Shown here: in pieces, positions 17,939 to 27,768 of the stretch | How positions within the stretch are numbered: the first letter of the stretch is position 1 | How the letters are laid out: the number at the start of each line of letters is the position of its first letter | The notes under the pieces: generated by a model | Database searches by the model: none | What the model was told of the DNA's origin: nothing | Seen by the model: the letters and a program-made list of their open reading frames with translations, nothing else | Assembly: GCA_947487205.1 (NCBI GenBank) | Contig: CANKVU010000016.1 | Span: 58,612-122,611 of the forward strand | Length of the DNA stretch: 64,000 nucleotides | Direction: 5' to 3' | Source: an uncultured Paracoccaceae bacterium | GTDB taxonomy: Bacteria; Pseudomonadota; Alphaproteobacteria; Rhodobacterales; Rhodobacteraceae | Program-made: the position numbers and the translations under genes

Positions 17939-20900
17939 CCGACGACGCCTCCCTCCGCCAGATCGCGGCGGCGCGGCCCGACCGGTCCACGTGGCTGTCG
18001 GCCAATGCCGGGTCGGGCAAGACCCGCGTCCTGACCGATCGGGTGGCGCGGCTTCTGCTGCACGGGGCGGACCCGCAGAACATCCTGTGCCTGACCTATA
18101 CCAAGGCCGCCGCCTCGGAGATGCAGAACCGCCTGTTCAAGCGGCTCGGCGAATGGGCGATGATGGCCGAGGACGAGCTGACGCGGACCCTTGCCCGGCT
18201 GGGCGAGACGGACCGCTCCGCCCCCCGCCTCGCCTCGGCGCGGCGGCTCTTCGCCCAGGCGATCGAGACGCCGGGGGGCCTGCGGATCCAGACGATCCAT
18301 TCGTTCTGCGCCAGCCTGTTGCGCCGCTTTCCGCTGGAGGCCGGGGTCAGCCCCCGCTTCGCCGAGATGGACGACGCCTCGGCCGCCGGGCTGCGCGCCG
18401 ATTGCCTCGAACGGCTGGCCGAGCGCGACCCCGACCTCTTCGGCGCGTTCGCGGCCGGCATCCCGGCGGGGTCGCTCGACGGGCTCGCGGCCGAGATCGC
18501 CCGGGGGCGCGGCCAGTTCATCCCCGCCGCCGGGGCCGAAATCCGGCGGGCGCTCGGCCTCGATCCCGGAGACGACGTGGCACGGCTTCTGTCCGATACG
18601 TTCCTCGGCGGCGAGGCCGACCTGCTGGCGGCCTGCCGCGGGGCGATGGAGGGGGCCGGCCCCCAGGACCGGAAGGCCGCGGACCGGCTGGCGGCCCTCG
18701 CCCCGCCCTGGACCACCGCGGACCTCGCGGCGCTCGAATCCGTCCTACTCTTTGGCGAGGGCGCGAAGGAGCCCTTCGGGCCCAAGACCGGCAAGTTCCC
18801 GACCAAGGCGTCGCGCGGCCGGCTCGGCCCCGATTGCGCCGCGCTCGACCAGCTGATCGAGCGGGTGGCGGCGGCCCGGCCGCGCCGGATGGCACTGGAC
18901 CTGGCGGAGAGGTCGGAGATCCTGAACCGGTTCTCGGCCGCCTTCCTCGACCTCTACGCGCGGGCGAAGGAGGCGCGCGGCTGGCTCGACTTCGACGACC
19001 TGATCCTGGGCGCCCGATCGCTGCTGTCGCGGGGCGACGTGGCCGAATGGGTGCTCTACCGGCTGGACGGGGGGCTGGACCACATCCTGGTGGACGAGGC
19101 GCAGGATACGAGCCCGCCGCAATGGCAGGTGATCGAGGCGCTGACCCGGGAATTCGCCGCCGGCCACGGGGTGCGGGCGACGCCGCGCACGCTGTTCGTC
19201 GTGGGCGACCGCAAGCAGTCGATCTATTCCTTCCAGGGTGCCGATCCGGAGGGGTTCGAGCGCATGCACGACCGCTTCGCCGCGCGGGCGGGCCCGGAGG
19301 CGCTGGCGCGTCTGGAACTGCGCCATTCGTTCCGCTCCGCCCCGGCGATCCTGAGCGCCGTCGACGCGACCTTCGCCACCGCGATGGGCGGGGACGTGGC
19401 GCATGTGCCGTTCAAGTCCGACCTGCCCGGCCGCGTCGACCTGTGGCCGCTGGTGGAGCCGGAGGACGAGCCCGACCCGGCCGAATGGCACGACCCGGTC
19501 GACCGGCCCTCGCCGCGCGGCGCCGACATCCGGCTGGCAGAGGACATCGCGACGTGGGTCCGGGGCCTGATCGACACCAAGGCGACGATCCCGGACCGGG
19601 ACGTGCCCGGCCGCCGACGGCCCGTCCATGCGGGCGACATCCTGGTGCTGGTGCGGGGCCGGGGCGGGATCTTTCACCCGCTGATCCGGGCCTGCAAGGC
19701 GGCGGGCATCGACATCGCCGGCGCCGACGTGCTGCGGCTGGAGGACGACCTGGCGGTGAAGGACATCCTGTCGCTGCTGCGCGTCCTGGCCCTGCCCGAG
19801 GACGACCTGTCGCTGGCCGAGGCACTGCGCTCGCCGCTCTTCGGGCTGGACGAGGGGGACCTCTACCGGCTCGCGCACGGGCGCGGGGGACGGCGCCTGT
19901 GGCAGGTGCTGCGGGGCGCGCGCGACGCGTTCCCCGGCCCGATGGCGATGCTCGACGACCTGATGGCGCGGGCCGATTACCTGCGCCCGTTCGAACTGAT
20001 CGACCGCATCCTGCTGCGCCATGGCGGGCGGGAACGCCTGATCGGACGGCTGGGGCCCGAATCGGTCGATGCCATCGACGCGCTCCTGGCCGAGGCGCTG
20101 ACCTACGAGCGCACGGAAGCGCCCTCGCTCACCGGCTTCCTGGCGTGGTTCGCGCGTGACGATGTCACCGTCAAGCGGCAGGCGGAGGGCGCGGGCAGGC
20201 GATTGCGCGTGATGACGGTGCACGGTGCCAAGGGGCTGGAGGCGCCGGTGGTGATCCTGCCCGACACGATGCGGACCGACCCCCCCGACCGCGATCGCAT
20301 CCTGCACCTGGATGGCGGCCCGACGATCTGGAAGCCGAACAAGGCCGGGCGGCCGCCCGTCCTCGACCCCGTCGCCGCGGCCCGCGACGCCGCGCGGCGG
20401 GCCGAGCGCGACCGGCTGCTCTATGTCGCGATGACGCGCGCCGAGACGTGGCTCGTCGTCTGCGGCGCGGGCAAGGCGGCGGACGCCGATCGGGCCTGGT
20501 ACGGCCAGGTCGCGGCAGGCCTCGCCTCGGTCGCGACCGAGCCGCTCGACACCCCGGCGGGACCGGGACTGCGCCATGCGGTCAATTCCCTGGACAGGCT
20601 CGACACCGTCGACACGCCGGACCGGGAGGGGACGGACGGGGCGACGCTGTTGCCCGCGTGGTTCGACGGCGCCGCCGCCCCGGCCCGCGCCCCGGCGCGC
20701 ATCCTCTCCCCGTCCGATCTCGGCGGGGCGAAGGCGCTGCCGGGGGCGGCGGGCGACGACGAGGGGACGGCGACCCTGCGCGGCACGGGCCTGCACCTGC
20801 TGCTCGAACACCTGCCCGGGTTGCCGCGCGCGGAATGGGACGCGGCCGCGCCGCGGATCCTGGGCGCCGATCCCGACCTCGCGCCCCTGGCCCCGGCGCT

Positions 20901-21270
20901 GCTGGCGGAGGCATGCGGCGTGCTCGACGATCCCGAGACCGGGCCGCTCCTGCGCGCGGGCGCGCTGAGCGAGGTGGCGCTCGCCGCGCCGCATCCGTCG
21001 GGGGCGCATGTCGCGGGAACGGTGGACCGCCTGGAGGTCGGCCCGGACCGGGTGCGCGCCATCGACTTCAAGTCGAACCGGGTCGTGCCCGACGAGGCCG
21101 CCGCGGTGCCCGACGGCCTGCTGCGCCAGATGGGCGCCTATGCCTTCGCGCTCGGGCGGATCTATCCCGGCCGGCACATCGAGCTGGCCCTTCTGTGGAC
21201 GGTCGGGCCGCGGCTGATGCCTCTCGATACGGCGACCGCGCTGCGCGCCTTCGAACAGGGGCTGGCTTGA
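17935..21270 (+). CDS. addA: Double-strand break repair helicase AddA
   Basis: This 1111-residue UvrD/RecB-family helicase-nuclease has Walker [16 protein letters not shown] near residues 22-36. Motif [11 protein letters not shown] follows, then the DEAQDTSP motif [15 protein letters not shown] motif III and [15 protein letters not shown] motif [11 protein letters not shown] is motif VI. The C-terminal nuclease shows GTVDRLEV and AIDFKSNR with the catalytic residues. With AddB it resects double-strand ends and loads RecA. The start is the ATG overlapping addB; trxA follows after 56 bases. Confidence 0.96.
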   Translation: MTDDASLRQIAAARPDRSTWLSANAGSGKTRVLTDRVARLLLHGADPQNILCLTYTKAAASEMQNRLFKRLGEWAMMAEDELTRTLARLGETDRSAPRLASARRLFAQAIETPGGLRIQTIHSFCASLLRRFPLEAGVSPRFAEMDDASAAGLRADCLERLAERDPDLFGAFAAGIPAGSLDGLAAEIARGRGQFIPAAGAEIRRALGLDPGDDVARLLSDTFLGGEADLLAACRGAMEGAGPQDRKAADRLAALAPPWTTADLAALESVLLFGEGAKEPFGPKTGKFPTKASRGRLGPDCAALDQLIERVAAARPRRMALDLAERSEILNRFSAAFLDLYARAKEARGWLDFDDLILGARSLLSRGDVAEWVLYRLDGGLDHILVDEAQDTSPPQWQVIEALTREFAAGHGVRATPRTLFVVGDRKQSIYSFQGADPEGFERMHDRFAARAGPEALARLELRHSFRSAPAILSAVDATFATAMGGDVAHVPFKSDLPGRVDLWPLVEPEDEPDPAEWHDPVDRPSPRGADIRLAEDIATWVRGLIDTKATIPDRDVPGRRRPVHAGDILVLVRGRGGIFHPLIRACKAAGIDIAGADVLRLEDDLAVKDILSLLRVLALPEDDLSLAEALRSPLFGLDEGDLYRLAHGRGGRRLWQVLRGARDAFPGPMAMLDDLMARADYLRPFELIDRILLRHGGRERLIGRLGPESVDAIDALLAEALTYERTEAPSLTGFLAWFARDDVTVKRQAEGAGRRLRVMTVHGAKGLEAPVVILPDTMRTDPPDRDRILHLDGGPTIWKPNKAGRPPVLDPVAAARDAARRAERDRLLYVAMTRAETWLVVCGAGKAADADRAWYGQVAAGLASVATEPLDTPAGPGLRHAVNSLDRLDTVDTPDREGTDGATLLPAWFDGAAAPARAPARILSPSDLGGAKALPGAAGDDEGTATLRGTGLHLLLEHLPGLPRAEWDAAAPRILGADPDLAPLAPALLAEACGVLDDPETGPLLRAGALSEVALAAPHPSGAHVAGTVDRLEVGPDRVRAIDFKSNRVVPDEAAAVPDGLLRQMGAYAFALGRIYPGRHIELALLWTVGPRLMPLDTATALRAFEQGLA

Positions 21271-21326
21271 CGGGTTCCGGGCCTCTCCTTACCTACCGGC
21301 CTCAAGCGCAGCCAAGGAGACACGTC

Positions 21327-21647
21327 ATGGCCACCGTTGCCGTCACCGACGACACCTTCGACACCGAGGTCCGTCAGTCGGACATTCCCGTCGTGGTCGA
21401 TTTCTGGGCCGAGTGGTGCGGCCCCTGCAAGCAGATCGGCCCGGCGCTGGAAGAGATCGCGGCCGAGATGGACGGGCAGGTGAAGATCGCCAAGGTCAAT
21501 GTCGACGAGAACCCGAACTCCCCCGCGCAGCTGGGCGTTCGCGGCATCCCGGCGCTGTTCCTGTTCAAGGACGGGCAGGTCGTGTCGAACAAGGTCGGCG
21601 CCGCGCCGAAGGCGTCGCTCGAAAGCTGGATCAAGGGCGAGATCTGA
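21327..21647 (+). CDS. trxA: Thioredoxin
   Basis: This 106-residue thioredoxin has the active site WCGPC (Cys31 and Cys34) and the cis-proline loop GIPALFLF. Length and sequence are those of classical thioredoxin 1, the cytoplasmic disulfide reductase for ribonucleotide reductase, PAPS reductase and Msr enzymes. An AAGGAG ribosome site precedes the ATG. It follows addA on the same strand with its own short gap, so it may be both co-transcribed and independently expressed. Confidence 0.97.
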   Translation: MATVAVTDDTFDTEVRQSDIPVVVDFWAEWCGPCKQIGPALEEIAAEMDGQVKIAKVNVDENPNSPAQLGVRGIPALFLFKDGQVVSNKVGAAPKASLESWIKGEI

Positions 21648-21728
21648 TCCACGCCCCATGCCCCGGAGCCACACAGGCCCCGGGGCCGCACACGGTGGAG
21701 TGGTGTCCCGGCTGCGGCGATGCTAGTC

Positions 21729-21746
21729 CCTCGGGCGACCCCGAGG
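21729..21746 (+). terminator. Short hairpin after trxA
   Basis: CCTCGGG-CGAC-CCCGAGG forms a perfect seven-base-pair stem just before the ribosome site of the following glycosyltransferase. It has no U-run, so it may attenuate or process the transcript rather than end it outright. Confidence 0.35.
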
Positions 21747-21766
21747 CCTGGAAGGGAGCCTGATCC

Positions 21767-23029
21767 GTGTCGCAGAAATCCGAGGGACCCCGCGCCCGGT
21801 TCGTCATCTCCGATGCCCACGACATCTTCTGGTCCAAGGCCTCGCGCTTCGCGCGGAGCCCGCGGCGCGACGTGACCGCCACGGCGCCGCTGCACCGGGG
21901 CGGGGTGATCGACGCGGACGTGGTCATCGTCACCAATTGCACGTTCCCCGGCGGCAACGCGGCCACCACGCTCACCGAATTGCGCGCCTTCGAGGCGGCG
22001 GGATTGTCGGTGGTGATCGTGAACTGCTCGATCAAGCGGTCACGGTGGAAGTGGAACTGGATTTCCGACAGGTACCTGCCGGTGGCCGACCGCCTCGTCT
22101 CCGCCCACCGGGTGGAGCGCATCACCTGCCGCACGGCGATCATCCGCGGACCGCGGATGATGATGACCCGCAATTTCGAGCGCTTCGCCCGCAAGGTGCG
22201 GCCCGAGCACGCCATCTTCGTCGTCAACAATTCCGCCTGGAACGAGAACGGCCGCCCCGTCTTTCCCTGGCCGGACCTGCACACGCTGATCGGCACGCTC
22301 GACTGGCCGCGGGTGGAACTGTGCCCCACCGGCCCGATCATCCGCGCGGAATCGGACCGCGACCTGCAAGGCACCGGCATCGCGTCCTACCTGTCCGACC
22401 GAGACTGGCCCCCGGTCATGGACCAGGAGGACTTTCCCTTCGTGCCGCGCGCCCGGCTCGATCCGCCGATCGTCATCGGGCGCCACGCGCGGGACCATCC
22501 CGGCAAGTGGCTGTCGAACCGCGACGAGCTTCTGGCGGTCTATCCCGACACGGACCCCGATATCCGGGTCTCGATCCTGGGCGGCGCCGACACCGTGGGC
22601 CGGCAGATCGGCGGCATTCCCGAGGGCTGGCAGGTCATGCCGTTCGGCCTTGACGGGGTGCAGGATTACCTTGCGGAGCTCGACGTCTTCGTCAACTTCC
22701 CCTCGCCGGAGCGCCACGAGGCCTTCGGGCGCACCATCGTCGAGGCGATCCTGTCCGGCCTGCCGGTGATCCTGCCGCATCGCTTCGCGGCGACCTTCGG
22801 CGATCTGGCCTTCTATTGCGAGCCCCGGGAGGTCCGGGGCGTGATCGACCGGCTCGCCGCCGACGATTCCGGTCGTCTCGCCTATCTAGAGGCGGCGCGC
22901 GACCTTGCCGCCGACCTCTATTGCACGCCGAGCCTCGTGCGGCGGTTGCGGGACGGCGGGGCGATCCCGACGCCGGTCCTGCCCGAACCGGCCGCCACCT
23001 GGCGGCGCGGAATCCTGCCTCAGGCGTAA
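21767..23029 (+). CDS. Glycosyltransferase, GT-B type (family 1/4-like)
   Basis: A GTG start preceded by AAGGGAG gives 420 residues. The C-terminal half has the GT-B donor-binding layout, with FVNFPSPERHEAFGRTIVEAILSG carrying the conserved Glu-rich motif that holds the nucleotide sugar. The N-terminal half contains a Rossmann-like DADVVIVTNCTFPGGNA strand. No membrane segment is seen. Together with the convergent Stealth phosphotransferase and ABC exporter next door, it probably builds a surface polysaccharide. The exact sugar is unknown. Its 3' end overlaps that of the Stealth gene by ten bases. Confidence 0.82.
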   Translation: MSQKSEGPRARFVISDAHDIFWSKASRFARSPRRDVTATAPLHRGGVIDADVVIVTNCTFPGGNAATTLTELRAFEAAGLSVVIVNCSIKRSRWKWNWISDRYLPVADRLVSAHRVERITCRTAIIRGPRMMMTRNFERFARKVRPEHAIFVVNNSAWNENGRPVFPWPDLHTLIGTLDWPRVELCPTGPIIRAESDRDLQGTGIASYLSDRDWPPVMDQEDFPFVPRARLDPPIVIGRHARDHPGKWLSNRDELLAVYPDTDPDIRVSILGGADTVGRQIGGIPEGWQVMPFGLDGVQDYLAELDVFVNFPSPERHEAFGRTIVEAILSGLPVILPHRFAATFGDLAFYCEPREVRGVIDRLAADDSGRLAYLEAARDLAADLYCTPSLVRRLRDGGAIPTPVLPEPAATWRRGILPQA

Positions 23030-23946
23030 TGGGCCTCGAGCGCGGCCAGGACCACCGCCCGGTCGGCGGGGGTCATCCGGTCGAGGCTCTGCACGCAGAA
23101 CGAGGCGAAGCCGCCCGCCCTCAGCCGCGCCATCACCGCCTCCAGGGCCCGGCCCGTGGGCCGACCCGGGCGGACATAGCCCGCATCGACGACGGGAGCG
23201 ACGCGCGCGCCCGCCGCCAGTTCCAGATGCATGGCCAGTCCCACCGGGGAAAGCTGGCCGGCGTCGCGGAACCGGAACCCCGCCTGCCGGCGCAGCGCCT
23301 CGGGCCGGTCGGCGTAATGGGCCGCGAGCGTGTCGCGGCGCAGGGCATGGGGCGTATGTTCCAGCATCAGGAAATCCCGCCGCCGGCCCAGGGACCGCGC
23401 CGCGGCGCGCTGCGCCATGCCGTATCCGGGCCGCTCCGGGCGGAGCCGTCGCCGGGCCCAGGCGAGTGCGGGATGGGGGAGGCGCGCCATCCGGCCCCGC
23501 AGCACCGGGCGGTCGCCATCGAAGAACTCCGCCTCGTGCCGCGGCCGGCCGACGAAGATGTCGTCGTTGAGGTAGAGGAACCGGTCGGCCAGCCCGGGAA
23601 TGCGGTGGATCATCGTCTCGATCGAGCGGGAGGAGAAAACCGGCAGGAGGTCGGCGTGCTCGCCGTAGATCGCCCGGTGATCCACCACCCGCACCCGGTC
23701 GGCGACGGCCCGGTCCGCCAATAGCGGGTCGAGCGGGGCGGGATGCTGGGCGTCGGTGACGACATGGATGCGCCGCACGAAGGGGCAGAACCGCAGGAGC
23801 GATCCGACGGCATAGCGCAGCTCTCCGCTGCTGGCGAAGCGCGTGGCCGCGGTGGCGTCCGCGGCGGCACCGTCGCCGAAGCGGGCCCGCGCCGCCCGAT
23901 GAGCCGGATCGGCGCCATCGACCCAGGTGACGACCGCGTCGATCAT
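23020..23946 (-). CDS. Stealth-family capsular polysaccharide phosphotransferase
   Basis: This 308-residue protein has the Stealth conserved regions. CR1 is IDAVVTWVDGADP at the very N-terminus. CR2 is SRSIETMIHRIPGLADRFLYLNDDIF with the LNDD motif, and CR3/CR4-type His and Asp segments follow. Stealth proteins transfer hexose-1-phosphate units to make phosphodiester-linked capsule or cell-surface glycans. The start at MIDAVV fits the family exactly. The ABC exporter gene ends four bases upstream on the same strand, so the two form one leftward unit. Confidence 0.88.
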   Translation of the reverse strand: MIDAVVTWVDGADPAHRAARARFGDGAAADATAATRFASSGELRYAVGSLLRFCPFVRRIHVVTDAQHPAPLDPLLADRAVADRVRVVDHRAIYGEHADLLPVFSSRSIETMIHRIPGLADRFLYLNDDIFVGRPRHEAEFFDGDRPVLRGRMARLPHPALAWARRRLRPERPGYGMAQRAAARSLGRRRDFLMLEHTPHALRRDTLAAHYADRPEALRRQAGFRFRDAGQLSPVGLAMHLELAAGARVAPVVDAGYVRPGRPTGRALEAVMARLRAGGFASFCVQSLDRMTPADRAVVLAALEAHYA

Positions 23947-23950
23947 TGCC

Positions 23951-25756
23951 CTAGCCGGTGGTGGCGTATTCGTGGAAGCCCTCGAACTGCTGGTCGAAGA
24001 GGTCGCGGAACCGCCCCTGATGGCCCAGAAGCTCCTGGACCGGGCCGCTTTCGACCACCGTGCCATCGTCGATCACGTGCACCCTGTCGGCTTCCAGGAT
24101 GGTGGAGAGACGGTGGGCAATCACGATCGTCGTCGTGTTCTCGGTCAGGCGGGCCAGCGCCTCCTTGACCAGGCCCTCGGAGGTGGCGTCGAGCGCGCTC
24201 GTGGCCTCGTCCAGAAGCAGGATCTCGCTCCTCCTCAGGATCGCGCGGGCGATGGCGACGCGCTGGCGCTGTCCGCCGGATAGGAACAGGCCGTTCTCGC
24301 CGACCTCGGTCTCGTAGCCCTTGTCGAGGTTCAGGATGAAATCGTGCGCGTTGGCGGCCTGCGCGGCCTCCTCGACCTCGGCATCGGTCGCCTCGGGGCG
24401 GGAGAAGCGGATGTTCTCGCGCACGGTGGTGGAGAAGAGGAACGTGTCCTGCCCCACGAAGGAGATCCGCTCCCGCAGCGATTCGAAGGTGGTCCGCGAG
24501 ATGTCCTGCCCGTCGATCGTCACCCGGCCCGATTTCGGATCGTAGAGCCGCATGATCAGGTTCAGGATCGTCGACTTGCCGCCCCCCGACGGCCCCACCA
24601 GCGCCGTCGTCTTCTTGGCCGGGAAGGTGAGGTCCAGGTTCCGGATCACCGTCGATTTCTTGCCGTAGCCGAAGGTCACGTCCTCGAAGGCGACCTCTCC
24701 GCGGCCGGCGGCGAGGGCCACGGCATCGGGCGCCTCGACCAGCAATTCCTCGTAATCGAGGAGCTCGAACATCATCCGGACGCCGACCATCGCCGTCTCC
24801 AGCTTGACGCGGACCCGCGACAGGCGCTTGGCGGGCTCGTAGGCCATCATGAAGGCGGTGATGAAGGACATCAGCTCGCCCGGCGTCGTCGGCTCCCCCC
24901 CGAAGATCGAGAAGGCGCTGACCGCCACGATCCCGGCGATGGCGAACCCGGCCAGCGTCTCCATCAACGGCGAGGTCACGGCGCCGATCCGCGCGATGGC
25001 ATTGCGGCGCCGCTCCACGTTCCGTACGGCCGAACCCATCCGGCCCTGCATCTGGTCCTCGAGCGAGAAGACCTTGACGACGTGGATGCCCTTCGACGTC
25101 TCCTGGATGACCTTCATGATCTCGGCCGCCGAGGAGGCCTCGGAGCGCATGATCTCGCGCACCTCCTTGAGCAGCCGCCGCACCCCGAAGATCGCCGCCG
25201 GCCCCACGAGCAGGGCGAACAGCGACAGGAACGGCGCCTGATAGATCATCACCCCCAGAAGGCCGACCAGCATCAGCGCGTCGCGGCTGATCGAGGCGAC
25301 GATGAGCTCGATCACCTGCTGCGCGGCCGTCGCGCCCTTGGTGAGCCGCATCAGGATGTTCGACGATTCCTGCATGTTGAAGAAGGACACGCCGTTGGCG
25401 ATCAACTTGCGGTACAGGTCCTCCTGCTGGTTGGCGACGATCCGGTTGCCGGCCCGCGACATCGCCACGGTCTGGACGTAATTCGCCGCCCCCTTCACGG
25501 TGAAGGTCAGCGCCACCGCGCCCGCGACCAGGAGCGCGATGCGGCGATCGTCATAGGCCGTCATCGCATCGACGATGAATTCCATCAGGTAGGCCGTCAG
25601 CGCGGTGGTCGCGGCCACCACGACCATCGCGCCCGCGGCCAGGAAATACCACTTCTTCTGCGACGCGGCCTGCTCGGACATGAGACGGCGCACCATCTCG
25701 GTCCGCTCCGGGTCCGGGACCAGCCATTCGAGAAGACGTTGGCGCAATCGTGTCAT
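23951..25756 (-). CDS. ABC transporter, fused permease and ATPase (MsbA/LipidA-exporter-like)
   Basis: This 601-residue half-transporter has six membrane segments between about residues 35 and 320. The ATPase has Walker A GPSGGGKST, signature LSGGQRQR, Walker B LLLDEATSALD and H-loop IAHRL. It resembles MsbA and other lipid or polysaccharide flippases, and should work as a homodimer. The start at MTRLRQRLL is chosen over longer frames because those add only an unlikely Arg-rich tail. Co-orientation with the Stealth gene suggests export of the lipid-linked glycan or its carrier. Confidence 0.9.
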   Translation of the reverse strand: MTRLRQRLLEWLVPDPERTEMVRRLMSEQAASQKKWYFLAAGAMVVVAATTALTAYLMEFIVDAMTAYDDRRIALLVAGAVALTFTVKGAANYVQTVAMSRAGNRIVANQQEDLYRKLIANGVSFFNMQESSNILMRLTKGATAAQQVIELIVASISRDALMLVGLLGVMIYQAPFLSLFALLVGPAAIFGVRRLLKEVREIMRSEASSAAEIMKVIQETSKGIHVVKVFSLEDQMQGRMGSAVRNVERRRNAIARIGAVTSPLMETLAGFAIAGIVAVSAFSIFGGEPTTPGELMSFITAFMMAYEPAKRLSRVRVKLETAMVGVRMMFELLDYEELLVEAPDAVALAAGRGEVAFEDVTFGYGKKSTVIRNLDLTFPAKKTTALVGPSGGGKSTILNLIMRLYDPKSGRVTIDGQDISRTTFESLRERISFVGQDTFLFSTTVRENIRFSRPEATDAEVEEAAQAANAHDFILNLDKGYETEVGENGLFLSGGQRQRVAIARAILRRSEILLLDEATSALDATSEGLVKEALARLTENTTTIVIAHRLSTILEADRVHVIDDGTVVESGPVQELLGHQGRFRDLFDQQFEGFHEYATTG

Positions 25757-25947
25757 CGACCGTTTTTCCCTCGGACCCATGCCTGCCCCGAACCTAGTCG
25801 CCATGGCGCCGGATTGCGATAGACGGGCGCATCGTAGCCCCGCCGCGGAGCGACGTCCCCGGCCTCGTCCGTCAACGGGCCGGACCTTGGTTGGCAATCG
25901 CCTCCGGCACCGCCATATCGGGCCGGACGCACGAGAGAAGGACAGCC

Positions 25948-26508
25948 ATGATGGCCGAGAGCAGGTTTCCGGGGTGGCACGGCACGACGATCGTCGGCAT
26001 CCGCAAGGGCGGCAAGGTGGTGATCGCGGGCGACGGGCAAGTCAGCCTGGGCGACACCGTGATCAAGGGCACGGCGCGCAAGGTCCGCCGCCTGTCCCCG
26101 GGCGGATCGGACGTGATCGCGGGTTTCGCGGGATCGACCGCCGACGCCTTCGCGCTGCTGGAGCGGCTGGAGACGAAGCTGGAGGCGACGCCGGGACAGT
26201 TGCAGCGCGCGGCCGTGGAGCTGGCCAAGGACTGGCGCACCGACAAGTACCTGCAGAAGCTCGAGGCGATGCTGATCGTGTCGGACGGACGCGAGCTTTA
26301 CGTGATCACGGGGGCGGGCGACGTGCTGGAACCCGAGCACGACATCGCCGCGATCGGGTCGGGCGGCAATTACGCTCTGGCCGCCGCGCGGGGCCTCTAC
26401 GACACCGACATGGACGCCGAGGCGATCGCGCGCCGCGCGATGGAGATCGCGGCCGATATCTGTGTCTATACCAATGGCAGCCTGACGATCGAGACGCTGG
26501 CGGCGTGA
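25948..26508 (+). CDS. hslV: ATP-dependent protease subunit HslV
   Basis: This 186-residue protease subunit starts at ATG 25948 (ATG 25951 is possible) after GAGAAGGA. The proteasome-type catalytic threonine follows the propeptide, in [12 protein letters not shown], so processing exposes Thr13. The GDGQVSLG and [11 protein letters not shown] segments are typical. HslV forms the double hexamer core of the HslUV heat-shock protease. Its partner hslU is 3.7 kb away on the other strand, with six genes between. A strong terminator follows the gene. Confidence 0.97.
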   Translation: MMAESRFPGWHGTTIVGIRKGGKVVIAGDGQVSLGDTVIKGTARKVRRLSPGGSDVIAGFAGSTADAFALLERLETKLEATPGQLQRAAVELAKDWRTDKYLQKLEAMLIVSDGRELYVITGAGDVLEPEHDIAAIGSGGNYALAAARGLYDTDMDAEAIARRAMEIAADICVYTNGSLTIETLAA

Positions 26509-26542
26509 GATAGGCACGGCCGCCCCGGCGTCCCGACAAGGG

Positions 26543-26566
26543 AAAGCCGGCCCCGGGGCCGGCTTT
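26543..26566. terminator. Palindromic bidirectional terminator between hslV and secB
   Basis: AAAGCCGGCCCC-GGGGCCGGCTTT is a perfect 24-bp palindrome between convergent hslV and secB. Flanking GACAA and TTGTC extend the symmetry, and the T-runs on each strand suit bidirectional termination. Confidence 0.85.
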
Positions 26567-26589
26567 GTCATGCGCGGGGCGCCGCGGGA

Positions 26590-27114
26590 TCAGGCGTTGC
26601 CCGTGGTCCCGGATTGCTCGGCCTGGGCCTTCTGCCGCTGCGCCAGGCCCTGGCGGTAGAGCTTGACGAAGTCGATCGGTTCCAGGTTCAGCGGCGGGAA
26701 GCCGCCGTCATGGGTCACGTCCGACACGATGCGGCGGATATAGGGGAACATCAGCCGCGGCGCCTCGATCAGGAGGAACGGGTGGAGCTGCTCCTCCGAG
26801 ACGTTCGACACCTGGAAGATGCCGCCATATTCCAACTCCAGCAGGAAGAGGATGTCCTCGGATTCCTTGTTCTTGGAGCGGACGGTGAACTTGCCGAGGA
26901 CCTCGTACTGGTTTTCCTGGTCGCGCTTCTTGGCGTCCAGGCTGACCTGCACCGAGACGTCGGGCTGGACCTGACCCTTCATCCCCTTCTGGGCGAGGAC
27001 GTTCTCGAACGAGAGGTCGCGGATATATTGCGCCATCGGGCGGATCTGCGGCATCTGCGGCTGCTGCGCGCCGTTCGTGGCGGAACCCTGCGTCGTCTCT
27101 GTCTCGTCGGCCAT
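26590..27114 (-). CDS. secB: Protein-export chaperone SecB
   Basis: This 174-residue tetrameric chaperone holds preproteins unfolded for SecA. Family segments are clear: IRDLSFENV, YEVLGKFTV, EYGGIFQV and the C-terminal APRLMFPYIRRIVSDVT, with GGFPPLNLEPIDF near the end. A disordered Gln/Thr-rich N-terminus (MADETETTQGS) is typical of Alphaproteobacteria. The start at MADETE is chosen over the upstream ATG. It lies 22 bases downstream of fxsA on the same strand. Confidence 0.97.
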   Translation of the reverse strand: MADETETTQGSATNGAQQPQMPQIRPMAQYIRDLSFENVLAQKGMKGQVQPDVSVQVSLDAKKRDQENQYEVLGKFTVRSKNKESEDILFLLELEYGGIFQVSNVSEEQLHPFLLIEAPRLMFPYIRRIVSDVTHDGGFPPLNLEPIDFVKLYRQGLAQRQKAQAEQSGTTGNA

Positions 27115-27136
27115 GGCGTCTCTCCCCGGGGGTTTT

Positions 27137-27658
27137 CTAGTCGCGCCGGGACCTATCATCGCCGCCGGTCCTGGTCCAGCCGGAGGGGCGCCGTCCGGGA
27201 TCGGGCTCGGTGATCTCGACCTCCTGCGCCTCGCCCTCGATCACGCCGTCGCGGCGTTGCGGGCGGTCGGCCCCGTCGGGGCGGCGGGGATCGCCATAGG
27301 TCATCGTCTGCACGCGCACGCGGGAGCGCAGCTCGGTGAAGAGACGCTTCTGGATTGCGGGCACGAGCAGGGCGAAGCCCACCGCGTCGGTGAAGAAGCC
27401 GGGCGTGAGCAGCAGCGCGCCGGCAAAGAGCACCATCGCCCCCTTGGCGAGCGGCTCGGCCGGATCGCGAAGGTCGCGGAACGACGCCTTCAGCTCGGCC
27501 AGCGCATGCGCGCCGCGCGAGCGCACGAGCGCCGTGCCCACGATCGCCGTGACGACCACGATCAGCAGCGTCGGCCAGAGCCCGATCAACCCGCCGACCT
27601 GGATGAACAGGGCGATCTCGATCAGGGGAACGGCGATGAAAGCCGCAAGTATCCACAT
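27137..27658 (-). CDS. fxsA: FxsA family membrane protein
   Basis: This 173-residue inner-membrane protein has three hydrophobic segments: WILAAFIAVPLIEIALFIQVG, then LWPTLLIVVVTAIVG, then the GALLLTPGFFTDAVGF region. These are the FxsA family core. In E. coli FxsA overproduction relieves F-plasmid exclusion of phage T7; its normal role is unknown. The C-terminal 50 residues are polar and disordered. It is divergent from the Tim44-like gene and leads the fxsA-secB unit. Confidence 0.92.
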   Translation of the reverse strand: MWILAAFIAVPLIEIALFIQVGGLIGLWPTLLIVVVTAIVGTALVRSRGAHALAELKASFRDLRDPAEPLAKGAMVLFAGALLLTPGFFTDAVGFALLVPAIQKRLFTELRSRVRVQTMTYGDPRRPDGADRPQRRDGVIEGEAQEVEITEPDPGRRPSGWTRTGGDDRSRRD

Positions 27659-27768
27659 TCCGGGGCACCTCTTTGTCGCGAGCGGGGCGGTGGACTTGGA
27701 CCGCCCCGCCGCTTAGATAGGAACGGAGCGTGGACGTTGCCATCATTCATCCGTTTCCCAGAGGTTTC

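Noticed and set aside
21695-21763. 22-codon ORF after trxA with CPGCG motif
   Set aside because: It has two cysteines like half a zinc ribbon but no ribosome site for the GTG and no second Cys pair; it overlaps a hairpin before the glycosyltransferase.
25881-25920. RpoH promoter upstream of hslV
   Set aside because: CTTGG and CCATAT are present, but the spacing of about 20 bases is longer than in known heat-shock promoters, so I did not list it.
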